From contig NZ_PPSL01000002.1 of assembly GCF_002954265.1 (NCBI RefSeq), forward strand, positions 1,079,575 to 1,143,574: a DNA stretch of 64,000 nt, written 5' to 3'. The notes beneath the pieces were generated by a model. That model was not told the origin of the DNA. It ran no database searches and saw nothing but the letters and a program-made list of their open reading frames with translations. The stretch comes from Flavipsychrobacter stenotrophus. GTDB taxonomy: Bacteria > Bacteroidota > Bacteroidia > Chitinophagales > Chitinophagaceae. Of the stretch, positions 26,989 through 37,067 are shown piece after piece (the stretch's first letter is position 1; each line of letters starts with the position of its first letter). Position numbers and translations under genes: made by a program.

Positions 26989-27504
26989 TTATTCGTGAGT
27001 AAATAACGCCTTCAGCTCCCCTGCATCTTCAGGTTTCATCTTGCCTCCTAGTATCAACCTCAGCTGCCTGCGGCGCAGTGCACCGTCAAACATCTTTCTT
27101 TCGCTGTCTGTTTCCGGCACAAGTTCCGGCACCTTGCGTGGGCGGCTGTTAGGGTCTAGTGCCACAAAGGTCATGTAAGCCTCATTAGATAAGTATTTGT
27201 ACTGTGCGGTAAGATCTTCACCCCATACACGCAGATATACTTCCATAGAAGTATTGAATGCTCTTGTGAGCTTGGCTTCAATGGTCAGCAGGTTACCCAG
27301 CTTTATTGGGTTGGCAAAAGATACATTGTCTACCGACGCTGTTACTACAGGGCAATTGCAATGTTTCTGAGATGCTATAGCTGCTGCAATATCCATCCAG
27401 TGCATCAGGCGGCCACCCATCAGATTGCCAAGGGTATTGGTATCATTGGGCAGCACCAGTTCCGACATGATGATCAGTGTGTCCTGCGGTTTCTTTATTT
27501 GCAT
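26989..27504 (-). CDS. Acyl-CoA thioesterase, hotdog fold
   Basis: A 171-residue hotdog thioesterase of the YciA/BACH type that hydrolyses acyl-CoA. The motif NTLGNLMGGRLMHWMDIAAAIA carries the conserved Asn, Gly and Asp of the active site on the central hotdog helix, and VTASVDNVSFANPIKLG is the following strand pair. The C-terminal tail is charged and may be a coiled extension. It is the first gene of the pair with the photolyase; no functional link between them is known to me. Confidence 0.85.
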   Translation of the reverse strand: MQIKKPQDTLIIMSELVLPNDTNTLGNLMGGRLMHWMDIAAAIASQKHCNCPVVTASVDNVSFANPIKLGNLLTIEAKLTRAFNTSMEVYLRVWGEDLTAQYKYLSNEAYMTFVALDPNSRPRKVPELVPETDSERKMFDGALRRRQLRLILGGKMKPEDAGELKALFTHE

Positions 27505-27591
27505 ATGGTCTTATTTCGTGAGCAAAGTAATTGATTTTTTAACTCTTGCCCGATTGAGAAATCTTATTCGTGTCTATGGATATGACTATAC

Positions 27592-29019
27592 TTACTTAAA
27601 CAGTTCACTATAGGTCATTATGGCATAAGCATGCGTGGTATCAGGCTTGTAATAATCATAGTTCCAGTCGTTAGGATGCACCAAATCAAAGCTGGCGGCA
27701 ACAACTTTAGGGTCTTTCAACTGTGTTAACAGCGTAGCATAATTTGTATCTATAAACGTGAATGTCATCTGAGGCTCATCCTTTTGCATGGCGCTCATCA
27801 GCATACACTCGTTAGCCACGGCCCAATCCAGTATGTATTTTTCCTTTAGTGCCGCCTCATTAGCTATGGCCAGCTTGGTTATGCCTTTCTTTTTCATTTG
27901 CACCATTACCTCTTTGGTGAAGGCGGTGCGCCAGGTAAACTTATCTCTTGCGGCAGCTATATAGCCTATACGAACGATAAATATTACAGACAATAACAGT
28001 ATTGCTTTCCTTACTTCTACACGTGGCATGAAATAAAATACAAATAGGGCCGACATAATAATAGCCATACTCTGCCATTCACTTTCTATGTGAAACTTCA
28101 GAATATCGCCCTGTGGGTAGGTGATCCCCATGACACACACATAACCTGTAAACGCCGCTGCGCACCAAAAGGCAAGTGGTTTTTTATTGGCTTTCCACGC
28201 AGTTATAAGCCCCGCCGGAAAAATAAAGAAGACCAACCAGTAGTTCCCCAGGCAGCGCATTACAAACTTTCTTACCCCACCGGAATTGAACGCAAGAAAG
28301 ATATCCTTTAGTGATAGGTGCGTAAGATTATGGAGATGTTCATCATCGTACGACTTACTTTGCACCACCAGGAATTTACAGGCCACTATAAGTACAATAC
28401 AAGAACTAAGTAACACACTCATGCCCCGACTGAATGGCCAACCTTCCTGCCTGATCCATAGAAAACCCCATAAGAACGCAAATGGGATCAACACAATAAA
28501 GTGAGTGTAAATGGCAAGAAACGCAAGTAGCAAAAACACCGGCAATAGCACAACAGGCTTCACTTTCAGTTCCCCCATCCGGAGTGTTACAGCTATACAG
28601 ATAAACATCCACGCTACAGCCTGGTGTATCTCATTATTGGTCCAGAACCACGTGTCACTTACAAGCAGGTAATAGTAGAGCGCCATGATAACAACCAGTG
28701 CATATTGTCGGCACCTATGCACAACAAATCCTGCAGCCAGGAAAAAGAAACCGAAACTGAATGTGTATGCCTTTAATACCATCTTTATTGGCAGGTGCAG
28801 CTTCACTGCCAGCAATGGAACCATTTGTGTAATAAACGAACCATACCTATGCTCCTGTATCGCCAGTCCTTGTTTCTTTATGATGTTAAAGACAATAAAA
28901 GACGAGTCTGCAAAGAACAAGCGCTCCTTATAGAACACAATACCACCTACCAACCACGCTGCTAATGCAGCAAGTGCTACAAGGGAAAGGTGCTTTAGTG
29001 TTCTTTCTGAATTGTTCAT
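27592..29019 (-). CDS. Polytopic membrane protein
   Basis: A 475-residue membrane protein with about ten hydrophobic segments, then a soluble C-terminal domain of roughly 110 residues. The layout (acidic residues after the first helix in FFADSS, a long loop, then about ten helices) is like GT-C glycosyltransferases or O-antigen-type enzymes, but no diagnostic motif is clear, so I leave it unnamed. It starts 10 bases after the stop of the T9SS protein gene at 29030 and may share its transcript. Confidence 0.55.
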   Translation of the reverse strand: MNNSERTLKHLSLVALAALAAWLVGGIVFYKERLFFADSSFIVFNIIKKQGLAIQEHRYGSFITQMVPLLAVKLHLPIKMVLKAYTFSFGFFFLAAGFVVHRCRQYALVVIMALYYYLLVSDTWFWTNNEIHQAVAWMFICIAVTLRMGELKVKPVVLLPVFLLLAFLAIYTHFIVLIPFAFLWGFLWIRQEGWPFSRGMSVLLSSCIVLIVACKFLVVQSKSYDDEHLHNLTHLSLKDIFLAFNSGGVRKFVMRCLGNYWLVFFIFPAGLITAWKANKKPLAFWCAAAFTGYVCVMGITYPQGDILKFHIESEWQSMAIIMSALFVFYFMPRVEVRKAILLLSVIFIVRIGYIAAARDKFTWRTAFTKEVMVQMKKKGITKLAIANEAALKEKYILDWAVANECMLMSAMQKDEPQMTFTFIDTNYATLLTQLKDPKVVAASFDLVHPNDWNYDYYKPDTTHAYAIMTYSELFK

Positions 29020-29029
29020 TTACTTGGGA

Positions 29030-30178
29030 TTAACGGCAAATCTGCACTGGTATTGTTCGGCTATCTCCACTACCATAAACATGAAGGTAGTAACAACCAT
29101 TTACAATGTTGACAGGCAACGCTATCTCGCCTACCTTCGCAGCAACATTCATTGTGCCGGATACAAATTGCCTGCCCAAAACATCAGTTAAACGATACCC
29201 GTAAATGCCGGTAGGCAACAGCAGTTTTAGTTGGTTACCGGTAACCGGATTAGGGTACACAAGTGAGGCTGATGTTTGCAAATCACCAACACCATCTACA
29301 AAAGGATAAAGCCGCTGCACATGCCGCCTTGCACGTATTGGCTGTGTATAGTTGCCATCTCTGAATTGTATACTCACCAGCGGTGTCACTTCACCCTGCC
29401 GCTGATAGTGCTGTTCAAACACAGTATCTGTTTTGCCCTGGTATACGCTAAATAGTGTCAGTAATGCGCCTGGCATGAGGCCGCCATTCAAATAGAAACT
29501 GTCGCGTGTTATGGTCCTGGTTTGAATCTGTAATACCTCAAAATAGGGTGTGGGAAATCCACCAATATCATTCATTCTTACCTGTCCCCAACCCACAACA
29601 TTGTTGGTTACCGATACATAAGATCTCACAATGCCGGGTGCATGGTTCATCACCGGGATAGTCACAGACAACTCAAAACTGAGATCTTTTGTAAATGCAG
29701 AGGACCATGTAGCACCATAGGAGGTATTAAAAGGAATGATCACATTCGGAGATGAATAAACTATGTTTTGTGCGGGAATAAAGAGGCTGTCAGTTGCACT
29801 AATTGTCAACGTACTTAGACTAAATGAAGTATCCAAAACAGTCACTCCATAATCTAAAACACCTGCGGCTATTATCGATGATTGTACATTCCCGATATAA
29901 GGATATCGCCATAATGCATACTCATTACTATCTGCATAATCATAGCCTGTAGTGGATACCCTGTAATCATAAAGCGATACCGCGGAATCAGACAAAATAG
30001 TCATATCCCATGTTCCACCAACTGCGGGTGTAAGAGATGGAAATGTGGAAGTCACGACTGTTGTTTTGATCGTATCTGTACCCACAACACTACCAGGATA
30101 TTGGTTTTCCTTGATAACGATCTGTGCCGATGCATTTATGCTCAGCAACAAGATCAGGTATACAAGTAATTTCCTCAT
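29030..30178 (-). CDS. T9SS-secreted protein of unknown function
   Basis: From 30178 (MRKLLVYLILLLSINASAQ) about 382 residues: signal peptide, a beta-rich body of roughly 280 residues with an asparagine- and serine-rich composition, and a T9SS type A domain (VYPNPVTGNQLKLLL...GYRLTDVLGRQF). No further domain recognised. The start was chosen because the signal peptide begins there. Confidence 0.7.
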   Translation of the reverse strand: MRKLLVYLILLLSINASAQIVIKENQYPGSVVGTDTIKTTVVTSTFPSLTPAVGGTWDMTILSDSAVSLYDYRVSTTGYDYADSNEYALWRYPYIGNVQSSIIAAGVLDYGVTVLDTSFSLSTLTISATDSLFIPAQNIVYSSPNVIIPFNTSYGATWSSAFTKDLSFELSVTIPVMNHAPGIVRSYVSVTNNVVGWGQVRMNDIGGFPTPYFEVLQIQTRTITRDSFYLNGGLMPGALLTLFSVYQGKTDTVFEQHYQRQGEVTPLVSIQFRDGNYTQPIRARRHVQRLYPFVDGVGDLQTSASLVYPNPVTGNQLKLLLPTGIYGYRLTDVLGRQFVSGTMNVAAKVGEIALPVNIVNGCYYLHVYGSGDSRTIPVQICR

Positions 30179-30255
30179 AAGCACAAACGTATTGTTAGTA
30201 CAGCTACCCATATAGCTATATCAATATCTTCCCACCTTTTTCTACAAAACAGTAA

Positions 30256-33099
30256 TTACTTACTCAAGTGCATACTGCGCTCTTTGTATAACTGCCTGAA
30301 CCATGGGTCACGCAGGTTTTTTATAAATCTTATTGCTTCTCCCGTGCTCTTCATTTCCGGGCCCAGCTCCTTGTTCACATTAGGGAACTTATTAAAGCTG
30401 AATACCGGCTCTTTTACTGCAAAACCCTCAAGATTATGCTCAAATGTAAAGTCTTTCAATTTAGCTTCTCCCATCATTACCTTGGTGGCCACATTAAGGT
30501 AAGGTATGTTATATGCCTTAGCTATAAATGGAGTCGTACGGCTGGCACGCGGATTAGCCTCTATCACAAACACTTTACCATCTTTTATGGCATACTGTAT
30601 ATTGATCAGTCCTTTTATATTCAGCTTCAGTGCTATTTTCTTAGCAATGTCTGCCATCTCATCTACGATCAATGGGCCGAGGTTAAACACCGGCAACAAT
30701 GCATGGCTATCTCCACTATGAATACCTGCCGGTTCTATGTGCTCCATCATTCCCATAATGTGCACGTCTTCACCATCGCATATGGCATCTACTTCCGCTT
30801 CCTGGCAACGATCAAGGAAATGGTCGATCAATATCTTATTGCCGGGCAAGTGCTTCAACAGGCTTACTACACCGCGCTCCAGTTCTTCATCATTAATAAC
30901 TATACGCATTCTCTGTCCACCCAGTACATAACTCGGGCGAACCAACACAGGGTAACCTACTTCTTTGGCCACTTCAATAGCCTCATCGGTAGTGTAAGCC
31001 GTACCATAATTTGGATAAGGAATACCCAACTCTTTCAGCATATCGCTGAATCGGCCACGATCTTCTGCAATGTCCATGTCGTCAAAAGAGGTGCCTATTA
31101 TTTTCACACCCTTTTCACTCAGTCGGCGGGCCAGCTTCAATGCTGTTTGTCCACCCAGCTGTACTATCACACCATCTGGTTGTTCATGCTCTATTATCTC
31201 CCACAAGTGCTCCCAATACACAGGCTCAAAGTATAGCTTATCTGCAATATCGAAATCAGTTGATACTGTTTCAGGGTTGCAATTCACCATTATGGCTTCA
31301 AATCCACAATCCTTTATTGCCAACAGTCCGTGTGTACAGCAATAGTCAAATTCTATACCCTGACCTATTCGATTAGGACCAGAACCCAGAACGATGATCT
31401 TCTTCTTATCAGTAAGGTTGCTTTCGTTACTTTTTACAGTGCCGGCAATTGGGTTGTGTTCAAATGTGCTGTAGAAGTACGGGGTTTTTGCTTCAAACTC
31501 CGCGCTGCAGGTATCTACCATTTTGTATACCCTTCTTATACCCATTGTCTTCCTGTACTCGTATACCTCTTCACCCGTGCTGTCTTTCAGTAGCTCAGCT
31601 ATCTGGTCATCGCTGAAGCCCAGCTTCTTGGCTTCAAACAGTAATTCGTAGGTCAGCTTTTCAATGTGCTTTACAGCTTTAATTTTTACTTCAAAATTTA
31701 CCAGATCCTGGATCTGGTAGAGGAACCAACGATCTATCTGTGTAAGCTCTCTAATCGTCTTTATAGATACGCCGGCTGCAATTGCTTCTTTGATTCTGAA
31801 AATGCGATCCCACGTAGGGCGCTTTAATGTATCTATTATTTCTTCCGGCCTCAGGCGCTGCTGACTTATATAAGACAGACCGGTAGCATTATTCTCAAGG
31901 CTCTGGCAGGCCTTCTGCAATGCCTCGGGGAATGTACGGCCAATGGCCATTACTTCTCCAACCGATTTCATCTGCAGGCCTAGGGTATCATCAGCTCCCT
32001 TGAATTTATCAAAATTCCAACGGGGCATTTTTACGATCACGTAGTCGAGTGCAGGTTCAAAGTAAGCCGATGTGGTTTGGGTGATCTGGTTCTTCAGTTC
32101 ATCCAGGTTGTAACCTATAGACAGCTTAGCCGCTATCTTGGCAATAGGGTAGCCTGTAGCCTTTGATGCAAGCGCTGATGAACGACTTACCCTCGGATTA
32201 ATTTCAATGGCAATTATTTCTTCAGTCTCAGGATTCAATGCGAACTGAACATTACACCCACCGGCAAAATTACCCAGGTCGCGCATCATCATAATGGCGG
32301 TATTGCGCATCAGCTGGTAAGCGGTGTCGCTTAGCGTCATTGCGGGTGCTACGGTAATACTATCGCCAGTGTGAATACCCATAGGGTCAAAGTTCTCAAC
32401 AGTACAAATGATCACTACGTTATCATTCATATCCCTTAGTAACTCCAGCTCGAATTCTTTCCAGCCCATCATAGCCCTTTCCACCAATACCTCATGCATC
32501 GGCGATGCGGTCAATCCCCTGTCCAGCGCACCATCCAGCTCTTCTTTATGATATACGATACCTCCACCTGAGCCGCCAAGCGTAAATGATGGCCTGATAA
32601 CTATTGGTAAACCTATCTGTTGTGCAAATTCTTTACCTTCCAGCAGTGAATTGGCAGTTCTTGCTTCTGCCACAGGTACACCCAGCTGTATCATCCATTT
32701 TCTGAATAATTCCCGGTCTTCTGCTTTATCTATCGCTTTAATATCTACACCTATCAACCGCACATTATGCTTCTCCCATATACCCAGTTCTTCACCTTCC
32801 TTAGCCAGGTTAAGCGCTGTTTGTCCACCCATAGTTGGTAATACGGCATCTATCTGGTTCTCTTCCAGTATCTGCTCCAGGCTTTCTACAGTAAGAGGTA
32901 GTAAATAAACCTTGTCCGCCATTATAGGGTCGGTCATGATAGTAGCCGGATTGGAATTGATAAGGATAACTTTTATCCCTTCTTCCCGAAGACTGCGGGC
33001 GGCCTGAGAACCTGAATAGTCAAATTCACAAGCTTGTCCTATAATAATAGGACCAGAACCGATAATTAATACACTTTTAATGGAGAGGTCGCGAGGCAT
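30256..33099 (-). CDS. carB: Carbamoyl-phosphate synthase large subunit without regulatory domain
   Basis: A 947-residue enzyme that makes carbamoyl phosphate for arginine and pyrimidine synthesis with the glutaminase CarA, which is not in this window. Both ATP-grasp halves are complete: the first opens with [20 protein letters not shown], the second with [16 protein letters not shown]. The protein ends at [27 protein letters not shown], which is where the roughly 130-residue MGS-type allosteric domain begins in the 1070-residue E. coli enzyme. Control by UMP and ornithine through that domain is therefore absent. As I recall this short form is usual in Bacteroidetes. Divergent from mreB, with a structured leader. 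Confidence 0.92.
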   Translation of the reverse strand: MPRDLSIKSVLIIGSGPIIIGQACEFDYSGSQAARSLREEGIKVILINSNPATIMTDPIMADKVYLLPLTVESLEQILEENQIDAVLPTMGGQTALNLAKEGEELGIWEKHNVRLIGVDIKAIDKAEDRELFRKWMIQLGVPVAEARTANSLLEGKEFAQQIGLPIVIRPSFTLGGSGGGIVYHKEELDGALDRGLTASPMHEVLVERAMMGWKEFELELLRDMNDNVVIICTVENFDPMGIHTGDSITVAPAMTLSDTAYQLMRNTAIMMMRDLGNFAGGCNVQFALNPETEEIIAIEINPRVSRSSALASKATGYPIAKIAAKLSIGYNLDELKNQITQTTSAYFEPALDYVIVKMPRWNFDKFKGADDTLGLQMKSVGEVMAIGRTFPEALQKACQSLENNATGLSYISQQRLRPEEIIDTLKRPTWDRIFRIKEAIAAGVSIKTIRELTQIDRWFLYQIQDLVNFEVKIKAVKHIEKLTYELLFEAKKLGFSDDQIAELLKDSTGEEVYEYRKTMGIRRVYKMVDTCSAEFEAKTPYFYSTFEHNPIAGTVKSNESNLTDKKKIIVLGSGPNRIGQGIEFDYCCTHGLLAIKDCGFEAIMVNCNPETVSTDFDIADKLYFEPVYWEHLWEIIEHEQPDGVIVQLGGQTALKLARRLSEKGVKIIGTSFDDMDIAEDRGRFSDMLKELGIPYPNYGTAYTTDEAIEVAKEVGYPVLVRPSYVLGGQRMRIVINDEELERGVVSLLKHLPGNKILIDHFLDRCQEAEVDAICDGEDVHIMGMMEHIEPAGIHSGDSHALLPVFNLGPLIVDEMADIAKKIALKLNIKGLINIQYAIKDGKVFVIEANPRASRTTPFIAKAYNIPYLNVATKVMMGEAKLKDFTFEHNLEGFAVKEPVFSFNKFPNVNKELGPEMKSTGEAIRFIKNLRDPWFRQLYKERSMHLSK

Positions 33100-33103
33100 A
33101 TAA

Positions 33104-33209
33104 AAAATTCAAAATTTCGGAAAACTGATAAAAACACAAATCCTATCATCGCCATCCAAAATCGACATTGACCTCAGCTTAAGGTGAGGTATACGAAATT
33201 TTGAATTTT
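33104..33209 (-). promoter_or_regulatory. Structured leader or operator upstream of carB
   Basis: A perfect 16-base inverted repeat (AAAATTCAAAATTTCG at 33104-33119 and its complement at 33194-33209) encloses a second stem (ACCTCA 33171-33176 with TGAGGT 33185-33190). The first arm starts five bases upstream of the carB ATG, so in RNA the outer stem could hide the ribosome entry region. No known riboswitch fold recognised. Confidence 0.5.
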
Positions 33210-33553
33210 GAATCTATAATTGGTGCGCATACAAAAACAGGGCTATCCGCCCCGGCGGCAAAAGTAATCGATTTTTGCGGAAAACAGGGCATTCGACCGC
33301 TCAAAAAATGCAATTAGAGCAGTTGGCATACAAAATACCGACATGAGGCGAATACGAACAGACTTTTTACAACAAATTGCATATTGGTAAAATGCAACAT
33401 GTTTTATGCTCCGGCTGTTTTATAGCCATGCAAAAGCGCCCATTCGAATGGCAATTTGTTTTTATTAGAAAATTAAATCTGTGTCATTAAAAAAAATAAT
33501 TGCATTTTTATGCAGATACCTAATAAATTCCCTTTCAGGTGGTATTATTTGCA

Positions 33554-33584
33554 TAATTTTGCTGCGATCGGCTAAATTTAGCCG
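33554..33584 (+). promoter_or_regulatory. mreB promoter box and 16-bp palindrome
   Basis: TAATTTTG (33554-33561) fits the Bacteroidetes -7 consensus TAnnTTTG. Just downstream, CGGCTAAATTTAGCCG (33569-33584) is a perfect palindrome at the expected transcription start, a possible operator. The mreB ATG follows 50 bases later. Confidence 0.5.
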
Positions 33585-33634
33585 CAGGAAACATACTTTT
33601 TCGCACTTTTGCGATTATTATAAAAATACACATA

Positions 33635-34666
33635 ATGAGCTTTTTGGGCTTCTTTAAATTTCTTACTCAGGAAATTGCGATAGATCTTGGCACAGCCAAT
33701 ACACTAATAATACATAACGATCAGGTAGTAGTAGACGAACCATCTATAGTAGCCATAGACCGCACAACAAATAAAATTGTTGCCGTAGGTAAGAAGGCAA
33801 TGATGATGCATGAAAAGACGCACGAAAATCTTAAAACCATTCGCCCGTTAAAAGACGGTGTAATTGCAGACTTTAATGCGGCTGAAGGTATGCTGCGTGA
33901 AATGATCAAAATGGTATACCCTAAGAAACCAATGTTCCCACCAAGTTGGAGAATGGTTATCTGCATACCATCAAGCATTACTGAAGTGGAGAAACGCGCT
34001 GTACGTGACTCTGCAGAACAGGCAGGCGCTAAGGAAGTGTATATGATACATGAGCCAATGGCAGCGGCACTGGGTATAGGGATAGATGTAGAAGAGCCTA
34101 CCGGCAACATGATCATTGATATTGGTGGTGGTACTACAGGTATCTCTGTTATAGCATTGGCAGGTATTGTTTGCGATCAGTCTATACGTATTGCGGGAGA
34201 TGAGTTTACAGGAGATATTATGGAGGCTATGCGCCGCTATCATAGTTTAATGATTGGAGAGCGCACAGCAGAACAGATAAAGATACATGTAGGCTCTGCA
34301 TTGAAAGAACTGGACAACCCGCCCGATGATATTGCGGTGAACGGACGTGACTTGGTTACCGGTATTCCTAAGCAAATAATGGTTTCTTACCAGGAAGTAG
34401 CTGAAGCTTTGGACAAGTCAATATTCAAGGTTGAAGAAGCGATATTAAAAGCATTGGAAAGTACGCCTCCTGAGCTTGCTGCAGACATATATCGTCGCGG
34501 TCTGTATCTTACAGGTGGCGGTGCATTGCTGCGCGGACTAGACAAGCGTATCTCGCATAAAATAAAGTTGCCGGTACATGTAGCAGAAGATCCGCTGCGT
34601 GCTGTAGTTCGCGGAACGGGCATGGCACTGAAAAATATTGCGAGAATGCCTTTCCTGATGAAATAA
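33635..34666 (+). CDS. mreB: Rod shape-determining actin homologue MreB
   Basis: A 343-residue bacterial actin that forms membrane-bound filaments guiding lateral wall synthesis. The amphipathic N-terminus (MSFLGFFKF) precedes the phosphate-1 motif AIDLGTANTLI. The phosphate-2 motif is IDIGGGTTGISVIAL, and the adenosine motif GLYLTGGGALLRGLD is near the C-terminus. Full family length. It is followed by a hairpin terminator and then mreC, so mreC and mreD depend on read-through or on their own promoter. Confidence 0.96.
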   Translation: MSFLGFFKFLTQEIAIDLGTANTLIIHNDQVVVDEPSIVAIDRTTNKIVAVGKKAMMMHEKTHENLKTIRPLKDGVIADFNAAEGMLREMIKMVYPKKPMFPPSWRMVICIPSSITEVEKRAVRDSAEQAGAKEVYMIHEPMAAALGIGIDVEEPTGNMIIDIGGGTTGISVIALAGIVCDQSIRIAGDEFTGDIMEAMRRYHSLMIGERTAEQIKIHVGSALKELDNPPDDIAVNGRDLVTGIPKQIMVSYQEVAEALDKSIFKVEEAILKALESTPPELAADIYRRGLYLTGGGALLRGLDKRISHKIKLPVHVAEDPLRAVVRGTGMALKNIARMPFLMK

Positions 34667-34669
34667 ACG

Positions 34670-34696
34670 AACAGCTCCTTTACGGAGCTGTTTTAT
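34670..34696 (+). terminator. Terminator or attenuator between mreB and mreC
   Basis: Nine-base stem AACAGCTCC / GGAGCTGTT (34670-34678 and 34684-34692) followed by TTATAATAG, starting three bases after the mreB stop codon. Confidence 0.7.
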
Positions 34697-34798
34697 AATA
34701 GTTCAGGTTCTGGCATCTGCTGTTATAGCAGTTTGTTAAGCTAACCTGTACGACGACACCGCTTTTTAGTTTTTAGTTTTAACTTTTTTAGTTTTTAA

Positions 34799-35656
34799 GT
34801 GCGCAATTTCATACTCATCATACGGCGTTTCTTCAACCTGATACTCTTTGCAGGGTTGGAGATATTGTGCCTGGTGTTGATCTCGCATGCCCACAATCTG
34901 CAGGGCGATGAGATAGTGAGTTCTGCTAACACGGCTGTTGGTATTCTCTATGAGAAGAAGAGTGATATGGACAAGTACTTTGGCCTTGGCAGAATGAATG
35001 ATAGCCTGCTGAACGAGAACATGAGGCTGCGCAAAATAGTAGACCAATACCGCACGGTAGATACCCTTAAGGATATGCCGGTGCGCAGAGAACTAGCCAC
35101 ATCAGACACCACAACCCATGTAGTGAAGTATGCTGACTATGTATATCGCACGGCCAGGGTAATAAATAACTCGGTAGACGGAGTAAACAACTACATTACC
35201 ATTAACCGCGGAACCAAAGACGGCATTGTGAAAGGCATGAGCGTTATTTCCGGTACAGGTCTTGTAGGGCGTGTAGAATACGTCACTGCGCATTTCGCCA
35301 GCATATTATCTATACTCAGCAACAAGCAGCAGGTAAGTGCCAAGCTGAAGGATGGTACATTTAAGTCAACAGTATGGGACAATGAAAGGCCTGAGGTTTT
35401 CCTGATGAAGGATATGCCACCTGAAGCAAAGATCAAAAAGGGCGATTCTGTGTTCACAACATCTTTTGGCAACACATTCCCACCTGATGTATTGATAGGA
35501 ACGGTAAATGTAATAGAGATCAACAAAAAGAACGGCAAGCAGCAATTATACCTGAAGCCGGCTACCAATTTCAGAAGCCTGCAGTATGTGTATGTACTGG
35601 AGAACCTTATGGATGCAGAGCGAAAACAACTGGAAGAAGTACCGGTAAAAAAGTAA
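34799..35656 (+). CDS. mreC: Rod shape-determining protein MreC
   Basis: A 285-residue membrane-anchored periplasmic scaffold linking MreB to the wall synthesis enzymes. Start is GTG (reads MRNFILIIRRFFNLILF, a typical MreC N-terminus and membrane segment, about residues 8-30). A coiled-coil stretch follows around 60-90 (LGRMNDSLLNENMRLRKIVDQYR), then the beta-barrel domain with GTKDGIVKGMSVISGTGLVGRV and GTVNVIEINKKNGKQQLYLKPATNF. It is separated from mreB by about 130 bases and from mreD by 9. Confidence 0.93.
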   Translation: MRNFILIIRRFFNLILFAGLEILCLVLISHAHNLQGDEIVSSANTAVGILYEKKSDMDKYFGLGRMNDSLLNENMRLRKIVDQYRTVDTLKDMPVRRELATSDTTTHVVKYADYVYRTARVINNSVDGVNNYITINRGTKDGIVKGMSVISGTGLVGRVEYVTAHFASILSILSNKQQVSAKLKDGTFKSTVWDNERPEVFLMKDMPPEAKIKKGDSVFTTSFGNTFPPDVLIGTVNVIEINKKNGKQQLYLKPATNFRSLQYVYVLENLMDAERKQLEEVPVKK

Positions 35657-35665
35657 CAGAACAAA

Positions 35666-36208
35666 ATGAACGTTTACATAAAAAACATCTTACGCTTTTG
35701 CATTATTGTAATACTACAGGTATTCATACTGCAGCGTATTACCCTGCATTGGTTTACAGAACCGGCAGGTGCTTTATTTATTCCGTTCATCTACCCCCTC
35801 TTCATTTTATTGCTGCCCTTTGAAACCCCGGTATGGCTGCTATTGATTCTTGGCTTCATTCTGGGCGTTACTGTGGATTCATTTATGACCACTGCGGGCA
35901 TGCATGCTTGCGCCACGGTGCTTATAGCTTACCTGCGTACCAATGTACTGAACGCCTTGATGCCACGTAATCTTTCTGAATACATTAATCAGCAACCATC
36001 AATTAAAAATATGGGTTGGATGCCATTCCTGGTATACAGCGGATTCCTGATCATCCTTCATCACCTGGTATTCTTCACCATTGAATCCTGGTCGTTCGTG
36101 AGCTTTGGCTCCCTCATGCTGAAGGTAGGTGCATCATTTGTCACCTCTATGTTGTTCATCATTGTATACATCCTGCTCTTCACCCGCCAGAATGTTTCAA
36201 GGGCCTAG
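35666..36208 (+). CDS. mreD: Rod shape-determining protein MreD
   Basis: A 180-residue polytopic inner-membrane protein with five or six hydrophobic segments and the short MreD signature around LLILGFILGVTVDSFMTTAGMHACA. In Bacteroidetes mreD is normally followed by mrdA (PBP2) and rodA; here the next gene is a minus-strand phage tail gene whose stop codon lies inside the mreD stop (shared CTAG). So the wall-elongation cluster ends here. Confidence 0.88.
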   Translation: MNVYIKNILRFCIIVILQVFILQRITLHWFTEPAGALFIPFIYPLFILLLPFETPVWLLLILGFILGVTVDSFMTTAGMHACATVLIAYLRTNVLNALMPRNLSEYINQQPSIKNMGWMPFLVYSGFLIILHHLVFFTIESWSFVSFGSLMLKVGASFVTSMLFIIVYILLFTRQNVSRA

Positions 36209-37026
36209 TCAAGAGGAATGATTGCGTTGAACACAACAGTATAAGCAGGAACTGTAGCTTCAGGCCTAATGAAATTTACATAAATCTGACCAACATTATT
36301 TATCACGCTAGACATATGTTTTACCCAGGCAACACCTAGGTCGTCTTTAAACATTGCTGAGGCATAATAATGGGTGAGAAAATAGTTTGTCGTGTTGGGT
36401 GCATATTCGGCTGGCAAAGTCCCTAGCAATGAATTCGCCGGCGACGCAGCAAAATTCTGTGCATTATTAGCAGTAAGCTGTGCCTGTATGGTCAATGTGT
36501 TAGTTAACCAGTTTTTCTTATAGTAAATAGTGCCCGACACGCCGCCAAGCGAAGCCAGCGTACCCACCGGCAGCGTATTCCATGTTGTTTCTCTTCCGTT
36601 CAATCCAAACTGTGTATGATAGGGTACCGCAACACTGTAAGGAAATTGGGATGAAGACGTAACAGCCGGGCCCGAACTAAGCATGGCCGTAACATTACTT
36701 ACTGCAGGAAAAGAACTGCCATCATTATAAGTTAAAGATGTAGTGTTGTTGGCTATAATGACTAGCGGTACATTGGTGCCGGTGGGCGTAACGGTGCTGC
36801 CGGTAAATTTGATCATCGTGCCGTTGTAGAAAAACCAACCATCGGTAATAGTTACAGCACTACCGGCCGTAGTCATAGCCATACCACTAATGATGGTTGG
36901 CGTTGAAGAACCTGCACCCAGTGTGCCCAGTATATTGATACACTCCGTATATGCCTTTTGCATATGGTCCAGCTCATCCTGTGTAAGCGGGAATCCACCC
37001 GAATGCGTGAAGTTTATTGATCGCAT
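36205..37026 (-). CDS. Phage tail fibre-like protein
   Basis: A 273-residue protein, last in the phage structural operon. The N-terminus (INFTHSGGFPLTQDELDHMQKAY) is the adaptor type seen on baseplate-attached proteins of Bacteroidetes phages. The remainder is Ser/Thr/Gly-rich beta sequence (ISGMAMTTAGSAVTITDGWFFYNGTMIKF) with a C-terminal receptor-binding-like part. Role inferred from position after tail protein I and from composition. Confidence 0.6.
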   Translation of the reverse strand: MRSINFTHSGGFPLTQDELDHMQKAYTECINILGTLGAGSSTPTIISGMAMTTAGSAVTITDGWFFYNGTMIKFTGSTVTPTGTNVPLVIIANNTTSLTYNDGSSFPAVSNVTAMLSSGPAVTSSSQFPYSVAVPYHTQFGLNGRETTWNTLPVGTLASLGGVSGTIYYKKNWLTNTLTIQAQLTANNAQNFAASPANSLLGTLPAEYAPNTTNYFLTHYYASAMFKDDLGVAWVKHMSSVINNVGQIYVNFIRPEATVPAYTVVFNAIIPLD

Positions 37027-37067
37027 AAATTTCTTTTATTGGTTGTTGGAATTATTATGAAGTGCGT

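Noticed and set aside
36100..36300. Attachment site of a prophage at mreD
   Set aside because: No tRNA, no direct repeat that I can find at the other end, and the right boundary is outside the window.
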